This document shows positions 1 to 8,668 of a stretch of DNA of 64,000 bases, piece after piece. The DNA is from Marinibaculum pumilum (GTDB lineage Bacteria > Pseudomonadota > Alphaproteobacteria > Ferrovibrionales > Ferrovibrionaceae). The position numbers were made by a program, and so were the translations under genes. The notes below the pieces were generated by a model. It was not told where the DNA came from, did not search any database, and worked only from the letters and a program-made list of their open reading frames with translations. The stretch's first letter is position 1. Every line of letters begins with the position of its first letter. The stretch spans positions 62,001-126,000 of the forward strand of contig NZ_JBHRTR010000023.1 of assembly GCF_042646425.1 (NCBI RefSeq). Direction: 5' to 3'.

Positions 1-1
1 G

Positions 2-706
2 CGCAGCCGCGCCGTGTTCCTGTGCAGCCCGCACAACCCGGGCGGCACCGTCTGGACGGCGGAGGAACTGGGCGCCCTGGCGCAGCTCTGTATCGAGCGC
101 GACCTGGTCCTGGTCTCCGACGAGATCCACTGCGACCTGGTGTTCGACGGCGCGCGGCACGTGCCGACCCTGACCGCGGCGCCGGAGGTGGCGGACCGGC
201 TGATCACCTGCATGGCCGCGACCAAAACCTTCAACCTGGCCGGCGCCCATGTCGGCGCCTGCATCACCACCAACCCGGCGCTGAAGGCGAAGCTGGACGC
301 GCGGATCAATGCCGCCGGTCTGGGCTCCTACAATGGCTTCGGGATGACCGCGACGGAGGCCGCCTGGCGCACCGGGGAGTCCTGGCTCGACGCGCTGCTG
401 CCCTACCTGCAGGGTAATCGCGACCTGCTGGACGCGCGCATCGAGGCGGCGGCGCCGGGCGCCCGCTCGATGCGGCTCGACGCCACCTATCTGGGCTGGG
501 TCGATTTCTCCGGCACCGGCCTGCCGCCGGAGGAGGTGGCGCGGCGGGTCGCGGAGGGCGCGCGCATCTTCGCCAGCCCGGGGGAGCAGTTCGGCCCGGG
601 CGGCGAGAGCTGGATGCGCTTCAACTTCGCCACCCCGCGGCCGATCCTGGAGGACGCGCTGGGCCGGCTGGAGGATGCCTTCGGCGACCTGAGGGCGGCA
701 GCATGA
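2..706 (+). CDS. PatB/MalY-type aminotransferase (C-S lyase), C-terminal part
   Basis: This is a PLP-dependent fold-type I enzyme of the PatB/MalY cystathionine beta-lyase-like group, which cleaves C-S bonds or transaminates. The frame is open from the window edge, so the N-terminus and true start lie outside. Visible family signatures are SPHNPGG near the start, the VSDEIHCDLVF segment that carries the cofactor-binding Asp, and ATKTFNLAG with the Schiff-base lysine. The C-terminal small domain is intact and ends in a normal stop. The next gene starts 10 nt downstream, which suggests co-transcription. The family is certain to class level; the substrate cannot be told. Confidence 0.85.
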   Translation, partial: RSRAVFLCSPHNPGGTVWTAEELGALAQLCIERDLVLVSDEIHCDLVFDGARHVPTLTAAPEVADRLITCMAATKTFNLAGAHVGACITTNPALKAKLDARINAAGLGSYNGFGMTATEAAWRTGESWLDALLPYLQGNRDLLDARIEAAAPGARSMRLDATYLGWVDFSGTGLPPEEVARRVAEGARIFASPGEQFGPGGESWMRFNFATPRPILEDALGRLEDAFGDLRAAA

Positions 707-716
707 GGGCGGCAGC

Positions 717-1487
717 ATGACCAGGCCCGTCGTCGGCGTGATCGGCAACCACCACCTGATCGAGAACCGCTTCGCCTGCCAACTGGTAGGGGAGCGCAAT
801 CTCTGGGCCCTGGCCCAGGTCTGCGGCGCGCTGCCGCTGACCTTCGCCGGCTGTCCGGAGATCACCGACATGGAAGCGCTGCTGGCGACCGTCGACGGCA
901 TCGTCCTGACCGGCGCCCGCGCCAACGTGCACCCCTCCCGCTTCGGCTTGGCGGAGGATCCGGCCCACGAACCCTACGACGCCCGGCGGGACTCGCTGGC
1001 CCTGGCGCTGGTCGAGGCCTGTGTCGACCGCGGCGTGCCGCTGCTGGCGATCTGCCGCGGCTTCCAGGAGATGGCGGTCGCCTATGGCAGCACCCTGCAC
1101 CCGGAGATCCGCAACCTGCCGGGCCGCATGAACCACCGCATGCCGCGTCTGCCGAACGGCGAGATCCATCCCGACCAGGAGGTGGTGTTCGCCGACCGCC
1201 ACGAGGTCCGCCTGGCGCCCGGCGGTGCTTTCGCGCGGATCATGGGCCGCGACCTGATCCGGGTGAACTCCCTGCACGGCCAGGGCATCATGCAGGCCGG
1301 CCCGCGGGTGGTCGTGGAAGGCGTGGCCGAGGACGAGACGATCGAGGCGATCCGGGTCGACGGCGCCAAGGGCTTCGCCCTCGGCGTGCAATGGCATGCC
1401 GAGTACGACCCGCAGACCAACCCGGTGAACCGCGCCCTGTTCGAGGCCTTCGGCCAGGCAATCTCAGGATACAGCAAGGCGGCGTGA
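717..1487 (+). CDS. Class-I glutamine amidotransferase-like hydrolase (peptidase C26, PuuD family)
   Basis: The product resembles gamma-glutamyl-GABA hydrolases (PuuD) and related C26 peptidases, which remove gamma-glutamyl groups from amines in the cytoplasm. The nucleophile elbow LLAICRGFQEM carries the catalytic Cys, and GVQWHAEYD near the C-terminus supplies the His-x-Glu pair. The length of 256 residues is normal for the family. It lies immediately after the PatB-like gene and before a sugar-type importer, so it may act on an amide or gamma-glutamyl intermediate of the same pathway; that link is inferred. No polyamine genes are nearby, so the name puuD is not used. Confidence 0.8.
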   Translation: MTRPVVGVIGNHHLIENRFACQLVGERNLWALAQVCGALPLTFAGCPEITDMEALLATVDGIVLTGARANVHPSRFGLAEDPAHEPYDARRDSLALALVEACVDRGVPLLAICRGFQEMAVAYGSTLHPEIRNLPGRMNHRMPRLPNGEIHPDQEVVFADRHEVRLAPGGAFARIMGRDLIRVNSLHGQGIMQAGPRVVVEGVAEDETIEAIRVDGAKGFALGVQWHAEYDPQTNPVNRALFEAFGQAISGYSKAA

Positions 1488-1553
1488 CGCCTGCCGCCGG
1501 TTGGGGCGGGAGGCGGACAGGCGAACGATAGATTCGCATACCCCAGGAATTGC

Positions 1554-1569
1554 TTGTACGTCCGTCCAA
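1554..1569. promoter_or_regulatory. Candidate TetR operator upstream of the ABC importer
   Basis: The 16-bp sequence TTGTACGTCCGTCCAA matches the ideal palindrome TTGTACGT/ACGTACAA at every position of the left half and all but two of the right half. It lies 57 bp before the permease start. A second match lies beside the tetR gene at 9333-9348, which suggests that the same repressor binds both. The site is read from the sequence; binding is inferred. Confidence 0.5.
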
Positions 1570-1626
1570 TTTTTCCTACGATGCCTGCAACGAACGGCCG
1601 GAGCGCCGGATCATCGGGGAGGGGAC

Positions 1627-2655
1627 ATGGAAGCGGAGGTTCTCCAGACGTCCGGGGGCAGGCCGGCAGGACGCGGCCATCTGCTGCGGCTCCTGCGGAC
1701 GCAGGAAGGCATCGTGCTGTCGCTGACGGCGGCGCTCGTGTTCCTGTTCAGCGTCGCCCTGAAGGGCTTCCTTGCCATCGGCAATATCGAGAACCTGCTG
1801 TTCAACGTCTCCCTGCTCGGGATTCTCGCTGTCGGCATGGGGGTCGTGGTGATCGGCCGCGGCGTGGACCTGTCGCAGATCGCGATCATGGGCACCAGCG
1901 CCGCCCTGGTCCTGTCGCTGCTGAACGGCGGCACGCCGCTGCCCTGGGCGCTGCTTCTGTCCGCCCTTCTGGCGCTGGCGATGGGCGCCTTCAACGGGAT
2001 CATGGTGGCCTTCGTCGAGATCCCGGCGCTGTTCGCGACCCTGGCGACCGGCATCCTGTTCTTCGGCTTCGGCATGGTGTTCCTGCTCGACGGCGCGGTG
2101 CAGTACCTGCCGGCGAAGCAGCAGGGTCTCGCGCAGCTGGCGCAGGGCACCCTGCTGGGCGTGCCCTACCCGGCGCTGATCTTCATCGGCTTGATGGCGG
2201 CGGTGCAGCTCTGGCTCAACCGCACGGCGCTGGGCTTCCTGGTCTATGCGCAGGGCGACAATGCGGAAGCGGCCCGCCTCAGCGGTGCGCCGGTGCGGCC
2301 GCTGACCGTGCTGACCTACATGATTTCCGGCGCCATCGCCTGCCTCGCCGGGCTGATTTTCGCCACCGCTTCCGCGGCGATCGACATGCGCGTGGTGCAG
2401 TCGACGATGATCTTCGACGTGATCCTGGTCGTGGTCCTGGGCGGGATCAGCCTGGTCGGCGGCCGCGGCTCAATGTGGAGCGTGCTGGCGGGGGCTTTGC
2501 TGATCGCGACCCTGCTGGACGGCATGGTCATCCTCGATGTCAACAGCGACGTCCAGGACGTCATCAAGGGCTTCGTGCTGGTGGGGGCGGTCCTGCTGGA
2601 CCGGGCGCTCCACCGGGTGGACGAGGAGACGGCCAAGCAGGGCGACACCCTGTAG
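1627..2655 (+). CDS. Ribose/monosaccharide-type ABC importer permease
   Basis: This is an integral membrane permease of the RbsC/XylH family, 342 residues with about ten hydrophobic segments. It carries the conserved GMGVVVIGRGVDLSQIAI region near residues 70-90 and the VVLGGISLVGGRGS loop near the C-terminus that contacts the ATPase. The ATG chosen here has a strong GGGGAGGGG ribosome site just upstream; the open frame extends further but without a better start. It heads a six-gene operon with a binding protein, a second permease, two propeller proteins and an ATPase, so the transporter probably has a heterodimeric channel. The transported compound is not known. Confidence 0.9.
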   Translation: MEAEVLQTSGGRPAGRGHLLRLLRTQEGIVLSLTAALVFLFSVALKGFLAIGNIENLLFNVSLLGILAVGMGVVVIGRGVDLSQIAIMGTSAALVLSLLNGGTPLPWALLLSALLALAMGAFNGIMVAFVEIPALFATLATGILFFGFGMVFLLDGAVQYLPAKQQGLAQLAQGTLLGVPYPALIFIGLMAAVQLWLNRTALGFLVYAQGDNAEAARLSGAPVRPLTVLTYMISGAIACLAGLIFATASAAIDMRVVQSTMIFDVILVVVLGGISLVGGRGSMWSVLAGALLIATLLDGMVILDVNSDVQDVIKGFVLVGAVLLDRALHRVDEETAKQGDTL

Positions 2656-2705
2656 GCCGCAACGACGCGGGGCGCATGCACGCCCCGGCCGCAGTGGAGG
2701 AAGGA

Positions 2706-3707
2706 ATGCAAACGAAACTGGTGAAGGCACTTTTCGGCGGTGCGCTTGTATTGGCATTGGCCGGCGGCGCGGTGGCGCAGGAATCCCGCCTCAAGAGCTC
2801 AGCGGAGATGTATGACAGCTTCGTCGAGGCGACGAAGGGCAGGACCATCGCCTGGGTGCCGCAGGCGACCGGCATGCCGCTGACCGACGGCTGGACGCAG
2901 GTGATGCGTCAGGAGGCCGCGGATCTGGGCATGACCCTGGAGATGCGCGACGCCGCCTTCTCCAGCACCAAGATGACTCAGGCGGTGAATGCGCTGATCC
3001 TGGAAAAGCCCGACGTCCTGGTGGTGCACAATTTCGACGTCCAGCTGCTGGCCCGCGCGCTGCGCAAAGCGGAAGAGGCGGGCATCTACGTCGTGCAGCT
3101 GAACATGGTGTCGAACTACAAGACCGACGCCTTCGTCGGCGGCAACTGGCGGGAGATCGCCCGCGGCATGGGCGAGGATATCGTCGCGCGCTGCAGCAGG
3201 GACCAGGGCAAGTCCGGCAAGGTGGCCCATATCCAGGGCGACCTGACCTCCGATGTCAGCATCCTGGAGAGCGAGGGCCTGAAGGCCGCCTTCGAAGGGC
3301 ATGACGGTATCGAGATCGTCGTCGACCAGGCCGCCCAGTGGGACCCGAACAAGGCGCGCGAGATTACCGCCAGCGCGCTGCAGCAGCATCCCGACCTCTG
3401 CGCCATTGTCGGCCATTGGGGGCCGATGACCATGGGTGCGGGCCAGGCCGTCAAGGCGGCCGGCAAGTCCGACCAGGTCACCATCTATTCCACCGGCGAG
3501 AACCCGCAGTTCATCTGCGATGCCATCAAGGACGGCGTCCTCGACCGCTATTGGAGCGTCGACAACCTGAAGCAGGGCCGCGACGTGATGCTGACCATCA
3601 AGTACCTGCTGCAGATGAACCAGCCGCCCGGCACCTTCAGGCTGGCCGGCTATTCGCCGGTGGAGATCCTCGACAAGGACAATGTCGAGCGTCGCTGCTG
3701 GAAATAG
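2706..3707 (+). CDS. Periplasmic sugar-type ABC substrate-binding protein
   Basis: This is a type I periplasmic binding protein (Peripla_BP_4-like, RbsB family), 333 residues. A signal peptide is clear: basic MQTK, a hydrophobic core, and a predicted cut after AVAQ. The mature part has the two-lobe pattern, with KPDVLVVHNFDVQ in the first lobe and CAIVGHWGPMTMGAGQAVKAAG in the second. A GGAGGAAGGA ribosome site precedes the ATG. It would capture the importer's substrate for the two permeases that flank it. A GC-rich hairpin follows the stop, a common way to keep binding-protein mRNA in excess over permease mRNA. Confidence 0.9.
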   Translation: MQTKLVKALFGGALVLALAGGAVAQESRLKSSAEMYDSFVEATKGRTIAWVPQATGMPLTDGWTQVMRQEAADLGMTLEMRDAAFSSTKMTQAVNALILEKPDVLVVHNFDVQLLARALRKAEEAGIYVVQLNMVSNYKTDAFVGGNWREIARGMGEDIVARCSRDQGKSGKVAHIQGDLTSDVSILESEGLKAAFEGHDGIEIVVDQAAQWDPNKAREITASALQQHPDLCAIVGHWGPMTMGAGQAVKAAGKSDQVTIYSTGENPQFICDAIKDGVLDRYWSVDNLKQGRDVMLTIKYLLQMNQPPGTFRLAGYSPVEILDKDNVERRCWK

Positions 3708-3715
3708 GCGTGAAG

Positions 3716-3739
3716 GGCGGCCGGTCCCGGCCGGCCGCC
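3716..3739 (+). terminator. Intra-operon stem-loop after the binding-protein gene
   Basis: A perfect 9-bp stem, GGCGGCCGG with CCGGCCGCC, closes a 6-nt loop. No U-tract follows, so it is more likely an mRNA-stabilising or attenuating hairpin between the binding protein and the downstream permease than a full terminator. Confidence 0.55.
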
Positions 3740-3767
3740 GCCATCTGAACCATTTCACGGAAATGCG

Positions 3768-5978
3768 ATGAACATCCTGGCGCCGATCGGCGGGCGGGGG
3801 GAGGGCTGGGGCCGCCTGTGGGCGCCGCGCCAGCAGCTCGCCGAACTGATGATGAAGCGGTGGTTCGAGACGATCGTGCCCTTCGCGGCGCTGCTCGCCG
3901 TCGTCGCGATCTTCTCGATCCTGATCCCGAACTACCTGTCGGTGGACAGCATGCTGCTGCTGGGCCGGGAGTTCGCTGGCTTTGGCCTGGTCGCGCTGGC
4001 GATGGCGATCGTGCTGATCGGCGGCGGCATCGACATCTCCGTCGGCTCGACCTTCGCCCTGGCCAATTTCGCCACCTTGTTCCTGCACCTGGTGCTGGAA
4101 TGGCCGCTTGGCGGCGTGATCCCGGCGGTGGTCCTGCTGGGCGCCTTCCTGGGGGCGGTGAACGGCGTGCTGATCGGCTTCCTGCGGGCCCGCGCGCTGC
4201 TGACCACGATGGCGACCCTGATCATCTTCCGCGCCACCTACGACCTGCTGATCTTCAACTACGCGACCGACATCGCCACCGGCTATTCGGACTCCGACTT
4301 CTGGTACTTCCTGGGCGAAGGCTTCGTCGCCGGCCTGCCGGTCAATCTCGTCGTCCTGCTGGGCATCGCGCTGCTGGGCCACCTGGTGCTCAGCCGCTCG
4401 CGCATCGGCTGGCATGTCACCGCGGTCGGCGCCGGCCGCCTGGCCGCGCGCCATGCCGGCCTGCCGGTGCGCAGCCTGGTCTGCGGCACCTACATCACCT
4501 CCGGCATGCTCGCGGCCCTGGCCGGCATGTTCTATGCCGCCCGCATCGTCAGCCCCAGCCGGGATGCCGGGCTGGGCATGGAGATGGAGGCGCTGACGGC
4601 CGTCGTGCTCGGCGGGGTCAGCCTGCTGGGGGGCAAGGGCTCCATGGGGCGCGCCCTGATCGGTGCGCTGACGGTCCTGCTGCTGACCAACGGCCTGGTC
4701 CGCTACGGCGTCGAGGCCGGCGTCAACTTCCTGCTGCTGGGCGTGCTGCTGCTGATCGCGGTCGGCATCGACGTGAAATGGCTGAAGAACCTGCACCGGG
4801 CGATCGCGCGCTTCTACACCGATCCCGCACCGGTGGCGCTGAAGGCACCGGCCGCCGGCTCTGTCGCTGCGCTGAACCACGACCTGCGCGGTGCCTATTT
4901 CATCGGCTTTCGCGGCCAGGATTTCCTGGGCCAGGAGGACTATATCCTCGACGACCGGGAACTGCGCCTCGCCGCACCGGAGGATGTCGCGATCGACGCC
5001 GAGGGCCGGGTCTATACCGGCACCGCCGGCGGCCTGGTGATCCGCTATTCGGGTCCGCATTTCAGCGACCGCGAGGTGTTCGCCAATATCGGCGGGCAGG
5101 TCCGCGGCCTCGCCTTCCGGGGGGCGGACCTCTACTGCTGCGTCGCCGGGCTGGGGCTCTACCGGGTGCGCCCCGACGGCAGCCACGACCTGCTGACCAA
5201 CCGCACGGGCACGACCCTGCTGCGGCTGCGCGACGATTCCCGGCTGATCCTGCCCTGCGACCTCGACATCGGCCCCGACGGCCTTGTCGTCTTTTCCGAG
5301 AGCAGCGTGCGCTACGACATCGGCAGCTGGATCACGGAAGCCATCGAGTGCCGCCCCAACGGCCGCCTGCTGGCCTACGACCCGGCCAGCGGCCGCACCC
5401 GGGCATTGCTGAACCGGCTGGTCTTTCCCAGCGGGGTCTGCTTCGACGCGGATGGCCGCTCGGTCCTGTTCGCGGAGACCTGGCTGGCCCGGATCTCCCG
5501 GCTCTGGCTGAGCGGCCCGCGGGCGGGGCAGGTGGAAACCTTCGCCGACGACCTGCCCGGCTTCCCGGCCAATATCAATGCCGACCCCGAGGGCGGCTAT
5601 TGGATCGGCATCCTCGCGCTGCGCACGCCGGTGCACGAGCTGGCGCTGCGCCATCCCGGCCTGCGCTACCGCATGGTCCGCCGGCTGCCGGGCGACGAAT
5701 GGCTGGTGCCGAACTTCAACTGCGGCGGCGCCCTGCATCTGGATGCGGCGGGAGCGATCACCCGCGCGCTCTGGGACCCGCCGGGCCGCGGCCAGAACTA
5801 TCCGGCCATCACCTCGGCACGGCGTCACGGGGCCTATCTCTATCTCGGCGGCATCCTCAACAACCGGATCGGGCGGATCACCCTGGATCCTTCGCAGGCG
5901 GAGTGGCAGAGCCCGAACGTGCCGTCCGTCCCGCCGGTGGATATCGCCGCGCCCGAACCGGCCGGCGCGGCGGAGTAG
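3768..5978 (+). CDS. ABC permease fused to a strictosidine-synthase/SMP-30-like beta-propeller
   Basis: The protein of 736 residues has two parts. Residues about 30-335 are a complete RbsC-type permease, with IVLIGGGIDISVGSTFALAN and the ATPase-contact loop VLGGVSLLGGKGS. Residues about 370-730 form a six-bladed-propeller-like domain with repeated Asp-Gly turns (DVAIDAEGRVYTG, DIGPDGLVVF) and strictosidine-synthase hallmarks such as ISRLWLSGPRAG and DDLPGFPANI. Ordinary permeases of this family are about 320-350 residues, so the second half is an addition. RbsC-type C-termini face the cytoplasm, which would place the propeller inside the cell. The frame is continuous and no internal stop or poor junction is seen. 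A hydrolase/lactonase or sensor role for the propeller is only inferred. Confidence 0.85.
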   Translation: MNILAPIGGRGEGWGRLWAPRQQLAELMMKRWFETIVPFAALLAVVAIFSILIPNYLSVDSMLLLGREFAGFGLVALAMAIVLIGGGIDISVGSTFALANFATLFLHLVLEWPLGGVIPAVVLLGAFLGAVNGVLIGFLRARALLTTMATLIIFRATYDLLIFNYATDIATGYSDSDFWYFLGEGFVAGLPVNLVVLLGIALLGHLVLSRSRIGWHVTAVGAGRLAARHAGLPVRSLVCGTYITSGMLAALAGMFYAARIVSPSRDAGLGMEMEALTAVVLGGVSLLGGKGSMGRALIGALTVLLLTNGLVRYGVEAGVNFLLLGVLLLIAVGIDVKWLKNLHRAIARFYTDPAPVALKAPAAGSVAALNHDLRGAYFIGFRGQDFLGQEDYILDDRELRLAAPEDVAIDAEGRVYTGTAGGLVIRYSGPHFSDREVFANIGGQVRGLAFRGADLYCCVAGLGLYRVRPDGSHDLLTNRTGTTLLRLRDDSRLILPCDLDIGPDGLVVFSESSVRYDIGSWITEAIECRPNGRLLAYDPASGRTRALLNRLVFPSGVCFDADGRSVLFAETWLARISRLWLSGPRAGQVETFADDLPGFPANINADPEGGYWIGILALRTPVHELALRHPGLRYRMVRRLPGDEWLVPNFNCGGALHLDAAGAITRALWDPPGRGQNYPAITSARRHGAYLYLGGILNNRIGRITLDPSQAEWQSPNVPSVPPVDIAAPEPAGAAE

Positions 5979-5982
5979 CGCA

Positions 5983-7116
5983 ATGGCCATGCAAATCCTT
6001 TCCGGTCTGCTCGGGCGCCCGGGCCGCCATGCCGCACAGGACAGCGCCCCCGTGCTGGACGGGCCGCTGCGGCCCAACCAGCAGCTCGACCTCTGCCGGA
6101 TGCTGGACCGCCACCTGAAGGCGCCGGACGATGTCGCCATCGGGCCCCGCGGCCTGCCGCTGGTCAGCGATGGCCCTCGGGTCCTGGAGATCGGCGGCCA
6201 CTGGTACGCGCCGATGCGCACCACCTTTGCCGAAGTCGGCGGACGGGCCGGCGCCCTGTGCCGGTTGCCGGACGGCGGCCTGGCCATTGCTGTCGATGGC
6301 GATCGCCTGGCCGTCAGGGGCGGCAGACATGACGGATGGGCGGTCGACCGCATCGGCGACCGGCGCCTGCGGTCGGTCACGGCCCTGGCGGCGCTGGACG
6401 GCGACCGGATCGTCGTCGCGGAAGGCAGCGCGGAACAGGATCTCGGACACTGGCGGCACGACCTGCTGGGCCGCGGCAGCAGCGGCCGGGTGACCCTGCT
6501 GGACCTGCGGAGCGGCGCGGCCGAGACCCTGGGCGCCAGCCTGGCCTGGCCGGCCGGCGTCGCGGTCGCGCCGGACGGCACGGTGATCGTCGCGGAGGCC
6601 TGGCGGCACCGGCTGCTTCGCCTGGGCGGCCGCGGGAGTGGGGGCGCCGCGCCGCAGCCGGTCCTGGCGGAGCTGCCGGCCTATCCGGGCCGGTTGGCCG
6701 CGGACGGGCAGGGCGGCTGGTGGCTGACCTGCTTTGCGGTCCGCACCCAGCTGGTGGAGTTCCTGCTGGGCGAGCCGCGCTTCCTGGCGGAGATGATGCG
6801 GACCGTGCCGGAAGCCCACTGGGTGGGACCGGCGCTCAACACCACCGACGATCCGCTGGAGCCCCTGCAGATGGGCGGCATCCGCCAGATGGGGATTAAG
6901 AAGCCCTGGGCGCCGCCGCGCTCCTACGGGCTGGTGGTGCGGCTGGACGGGGAGTTCGACCCCACCGGCAGCCTGCACAGCCGCACCGACGGCAAGCGGC
7001 ACGGCATCACCGGTGTCGCGGTGACGCCCGACGGCAAGGTCTGCCTGGTCTCCCGCGGGCACGGCAAGCTGCTGCTGCATGGCGACGACCGGGAAAGCGA
7101 AGAGGGCGCGGCATGA
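5983..7116 (+). CDS. Free-standing strictosidine-synthase/SMP-30-like beta-propeller protein
   Basis: This protein of 377 residues is related to the propeller half of the preceding permease fusion. Both have an Asp-Gly-rich blade pattern, a LP(A/G)(Y/F)P segment and a W-(x)n-ALRT/AVRT stretch (here WWLTCFAVRTQLVEFLLG). No signal peptide is evident, so it should be cytoplasmic. It starts 4 nt after the fusion gene and its stop overlaps the ATPase start as ATGA, so it belongs to the operon. Members of this superfamily hydrolyse lactones or esters, or are catalytically silent; metal ligands cannot be assigned by eye. It could be a paralogous partner of the fused domain. Confidence 0.8.
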   Translation: MAMQILSGLLGRPGRHAAQDSAPVLDGPLRPNQQLDLCRMLDRHLKAPDDVAIGPRGLPLVSDGPRVLEIGGHWYAPMRTTFAEVGGRAGALCRLPDGGLAIAVDGDRLAVRGGRHDGWAVDRIGDRRLRSVTALAALDGDRIVVAEGSAEQDLGHWRHDLLGRGSSGRVTLLDLRSGAAETLGASLAWPAGVAVAPDGTVIVAEAWRHRLLRLGGRGSGGAAPQPVLAELPAYPGRLAADGQGGWWLTCFAVRTQLVEFLLGEPRFLAEMMRTVPEAHWVGPALNTTDDPLEPLQMGGIRQMGIKKPWAPPRSYGLVVRLDGEFDPTGSLHSRTDGKRHGITGVAVTPDGKVCLVSRGHGKLLLHGDDRESEEGAA

Positions 7117-8642
7117 CCGGCGGACATCTGATCGAGGTGCGCAACGCCAGCAAGGCCTATGGCGGAGTGCGTGCGCTGAGCGATGTCAGCATCCACCTCG
7201 ACCGCGGCGAGATCCTCGGCCTGGCGGGGGAGAACGGCGCCGGCAAGTCGACCCTGTGCAAGGCGCTGGCCGGCGCGGTGGAGCTGAGCGAGGGCGAGAT
7301 CCTGATCGACGGGCGGCCGCAGCGCCTGGGCAGCCCCGCCGACGCGCTGCGGGCCGGCATCGTGATGGTCTATCAGGAGACCAGCCTGGTGCCGACGATG
7401 ACGGTGGCGCAGAACATCCAGCTGGGGGCGGAGCGGCCGTTCAACCGGCTGCGGGTGCTGTACCGGGAGACGCAGGCCGTCCTCAGCGGCATGAACTTCC
7501 ATGTCGATCCGACCGCCCTGTGCGGCAGCCTGGGCGCCGGCCAGCGGCAGATGGTGGAGATCGCGCGGGCGATCTTCCACGACGCCAAGCTGGTGATCTT
7601 CGACGAGCCCACAGCGTCGCTGGCGCCGGCGGAGAAGAAACAGTTCTTCCGCCTGCTGCGCCGGCTGAAGGCGGACGGCCGCGCGGTGATCACCATCTCC
7701 CACGCGCTGGAGGAGGCGCTGAAGGTCTGCGACCGGATCGCGGTGCTGCGCGACGGGGCCCATATCGTTACCAAGCCTGCCGCCGCCTTCAGCCGGCAGG
7801 AGCTGATCACCCACATGGTCGGGCGTGCCGTGGAGGACAGCTATTACGGCTCGCTGATGAGCTCGCGGGAGCGTTTCATCGCCGCCGGTCAGCAGGCGGC
7901 GCGCAAGCTGCCCCGTACCCTGCGGGTGGAGAATCTCTGCTACGGCGGGGTGGTGCGGAACATGTCCTTCTCCGCCCGCGCGGGCGAGGTGACGGGTATC
8001 GCCGGGCTGATCGGCGCCGGCCGCACCGAGGCGGCGAAGGTGATCTCCGGCGTCTTCAAGCGCGACATGATCAACGGCGGCCGGGTCTTCCTGGACGGAA
8101 AGCCGGTCCGCTACCGCACGCCGAAGCACGCGATGCGCGACGGCATCGTCTATGTCACCGAAGACCGGAAGCTGAACGGCTATTTCGAGACCATGGACAC
8201 GGCGCGCAACGTCTATGTCGGCTGGCTGGCCGCCTATGCCGGCGCCTTTTCCGGTGCCTCCGGGGCCCGCGCGCGCGGGGTGGCGCAGCCCTGGCTGGAG
8301 CGGCTGCATGTGCGCAGCCTGGCGCGCGACGCCCGCCTGGTGGAGCTCTCCGGCGGCAACCAGCAGAAGGTGGTGATCGCCAAGTCGCTCTGCCAGAAGC
8401 CGCGGGTGGTGTTCTTCGACGAACCCACAAGGGGCGTCGACGTGGGCTCGATCCCGGAGATCCATGCCTTCATCCGCGCGCTGGCGGCGGAGGGGATCGT
8501 GGTGGTCGTGATCTCCTCCTACCTGCCGGAGGTGCTGAGCGTGTCCGACCGGATCCTGGTCGCCCGCCAGGGCCGCATCGTCGAGGAACTGCCCGCGCAT
8601 GAGGCGACGCAGGACAAGATCATGTATGCGGCGGCGTCATGA
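7113..8642 (+). CDS. Sugar-type ABC importer ATPase with two nucleotide-binding domains
   Basis: This is an RbsA/MglA-type ATPase of 509 residues. The first domain has Walker A GENGAGKST at residues 39-47, a signature of the form GSLGAGQRQMVEIARA and Walker B LVIFDEPTA. The second domain has the degenerate P-loop GLIGAGRTE typical of this family, signature LSGGNQQKVVIAK, and VVFFDEPTRGVDVGS. It powers the importer formed by the upstream permeases and binding protein, and its ATGA overlap with the propeller gene ties it to the operon. Carbohydrate-type importers of this class carry monosaccharides, nucleosides and similar small polar compounds. Confidence 0.93.
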   Translation: MTGGHLIEVRNASKAYGGVRALSDVSIHLDRGEILGLAGENGAGKSTLCKALAGAVELSEGEILIDGRPQRLGSPADALRAGIVMVYQETSLVPTMTVAQNIQLGAERPFNRLRVLYRETQAVLSGMNFHVDPTALCGSLGAGQRQMVEIARAIFHDAKLVIFDEPTASLAPAEKKQFFRLLRRLKADGRAVITISHALEEALKVCDRIAVLRDGAHIVTKPAAAFSRQELITHMVGRAVEDSYYGSLMSSRERFIAAGQQAARKLPRTLRVENLCYGGVVRNMSFSARAGEVTGIAGLIGAGRTEAAKVISGVFKRDMINGGRVFLDGKPVRYRTPKHAMRDGIVYVTEDRKLNGYFETMDTARNVYVGWLAAYAGAFSGASGARARGVAQPWLERLHVRSLARDARLVELSGGNQQKVVIAKSLCQKPRVVFFDEPTRGVDVGSIPEIHAFIRALAAEGIVVVVISSYLPEVLSVSDRILVARQGRIVEELPAHEATQDKIMYAAAS

Positions 8643-8668
8643 CCGCCTTGCCTCCCGCAGGCGCCGGA

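Noticed and set aside
2799..6581. A 1260-codon open frame on the minus strand
   Set aside because: It lies opposite the binding-protein and permease-propeller genes, which have clear families and ribosome sites. Its translation is Arg/Gln/Ala/His-rich without motifs, as expected of a GC-rich shadow frame.
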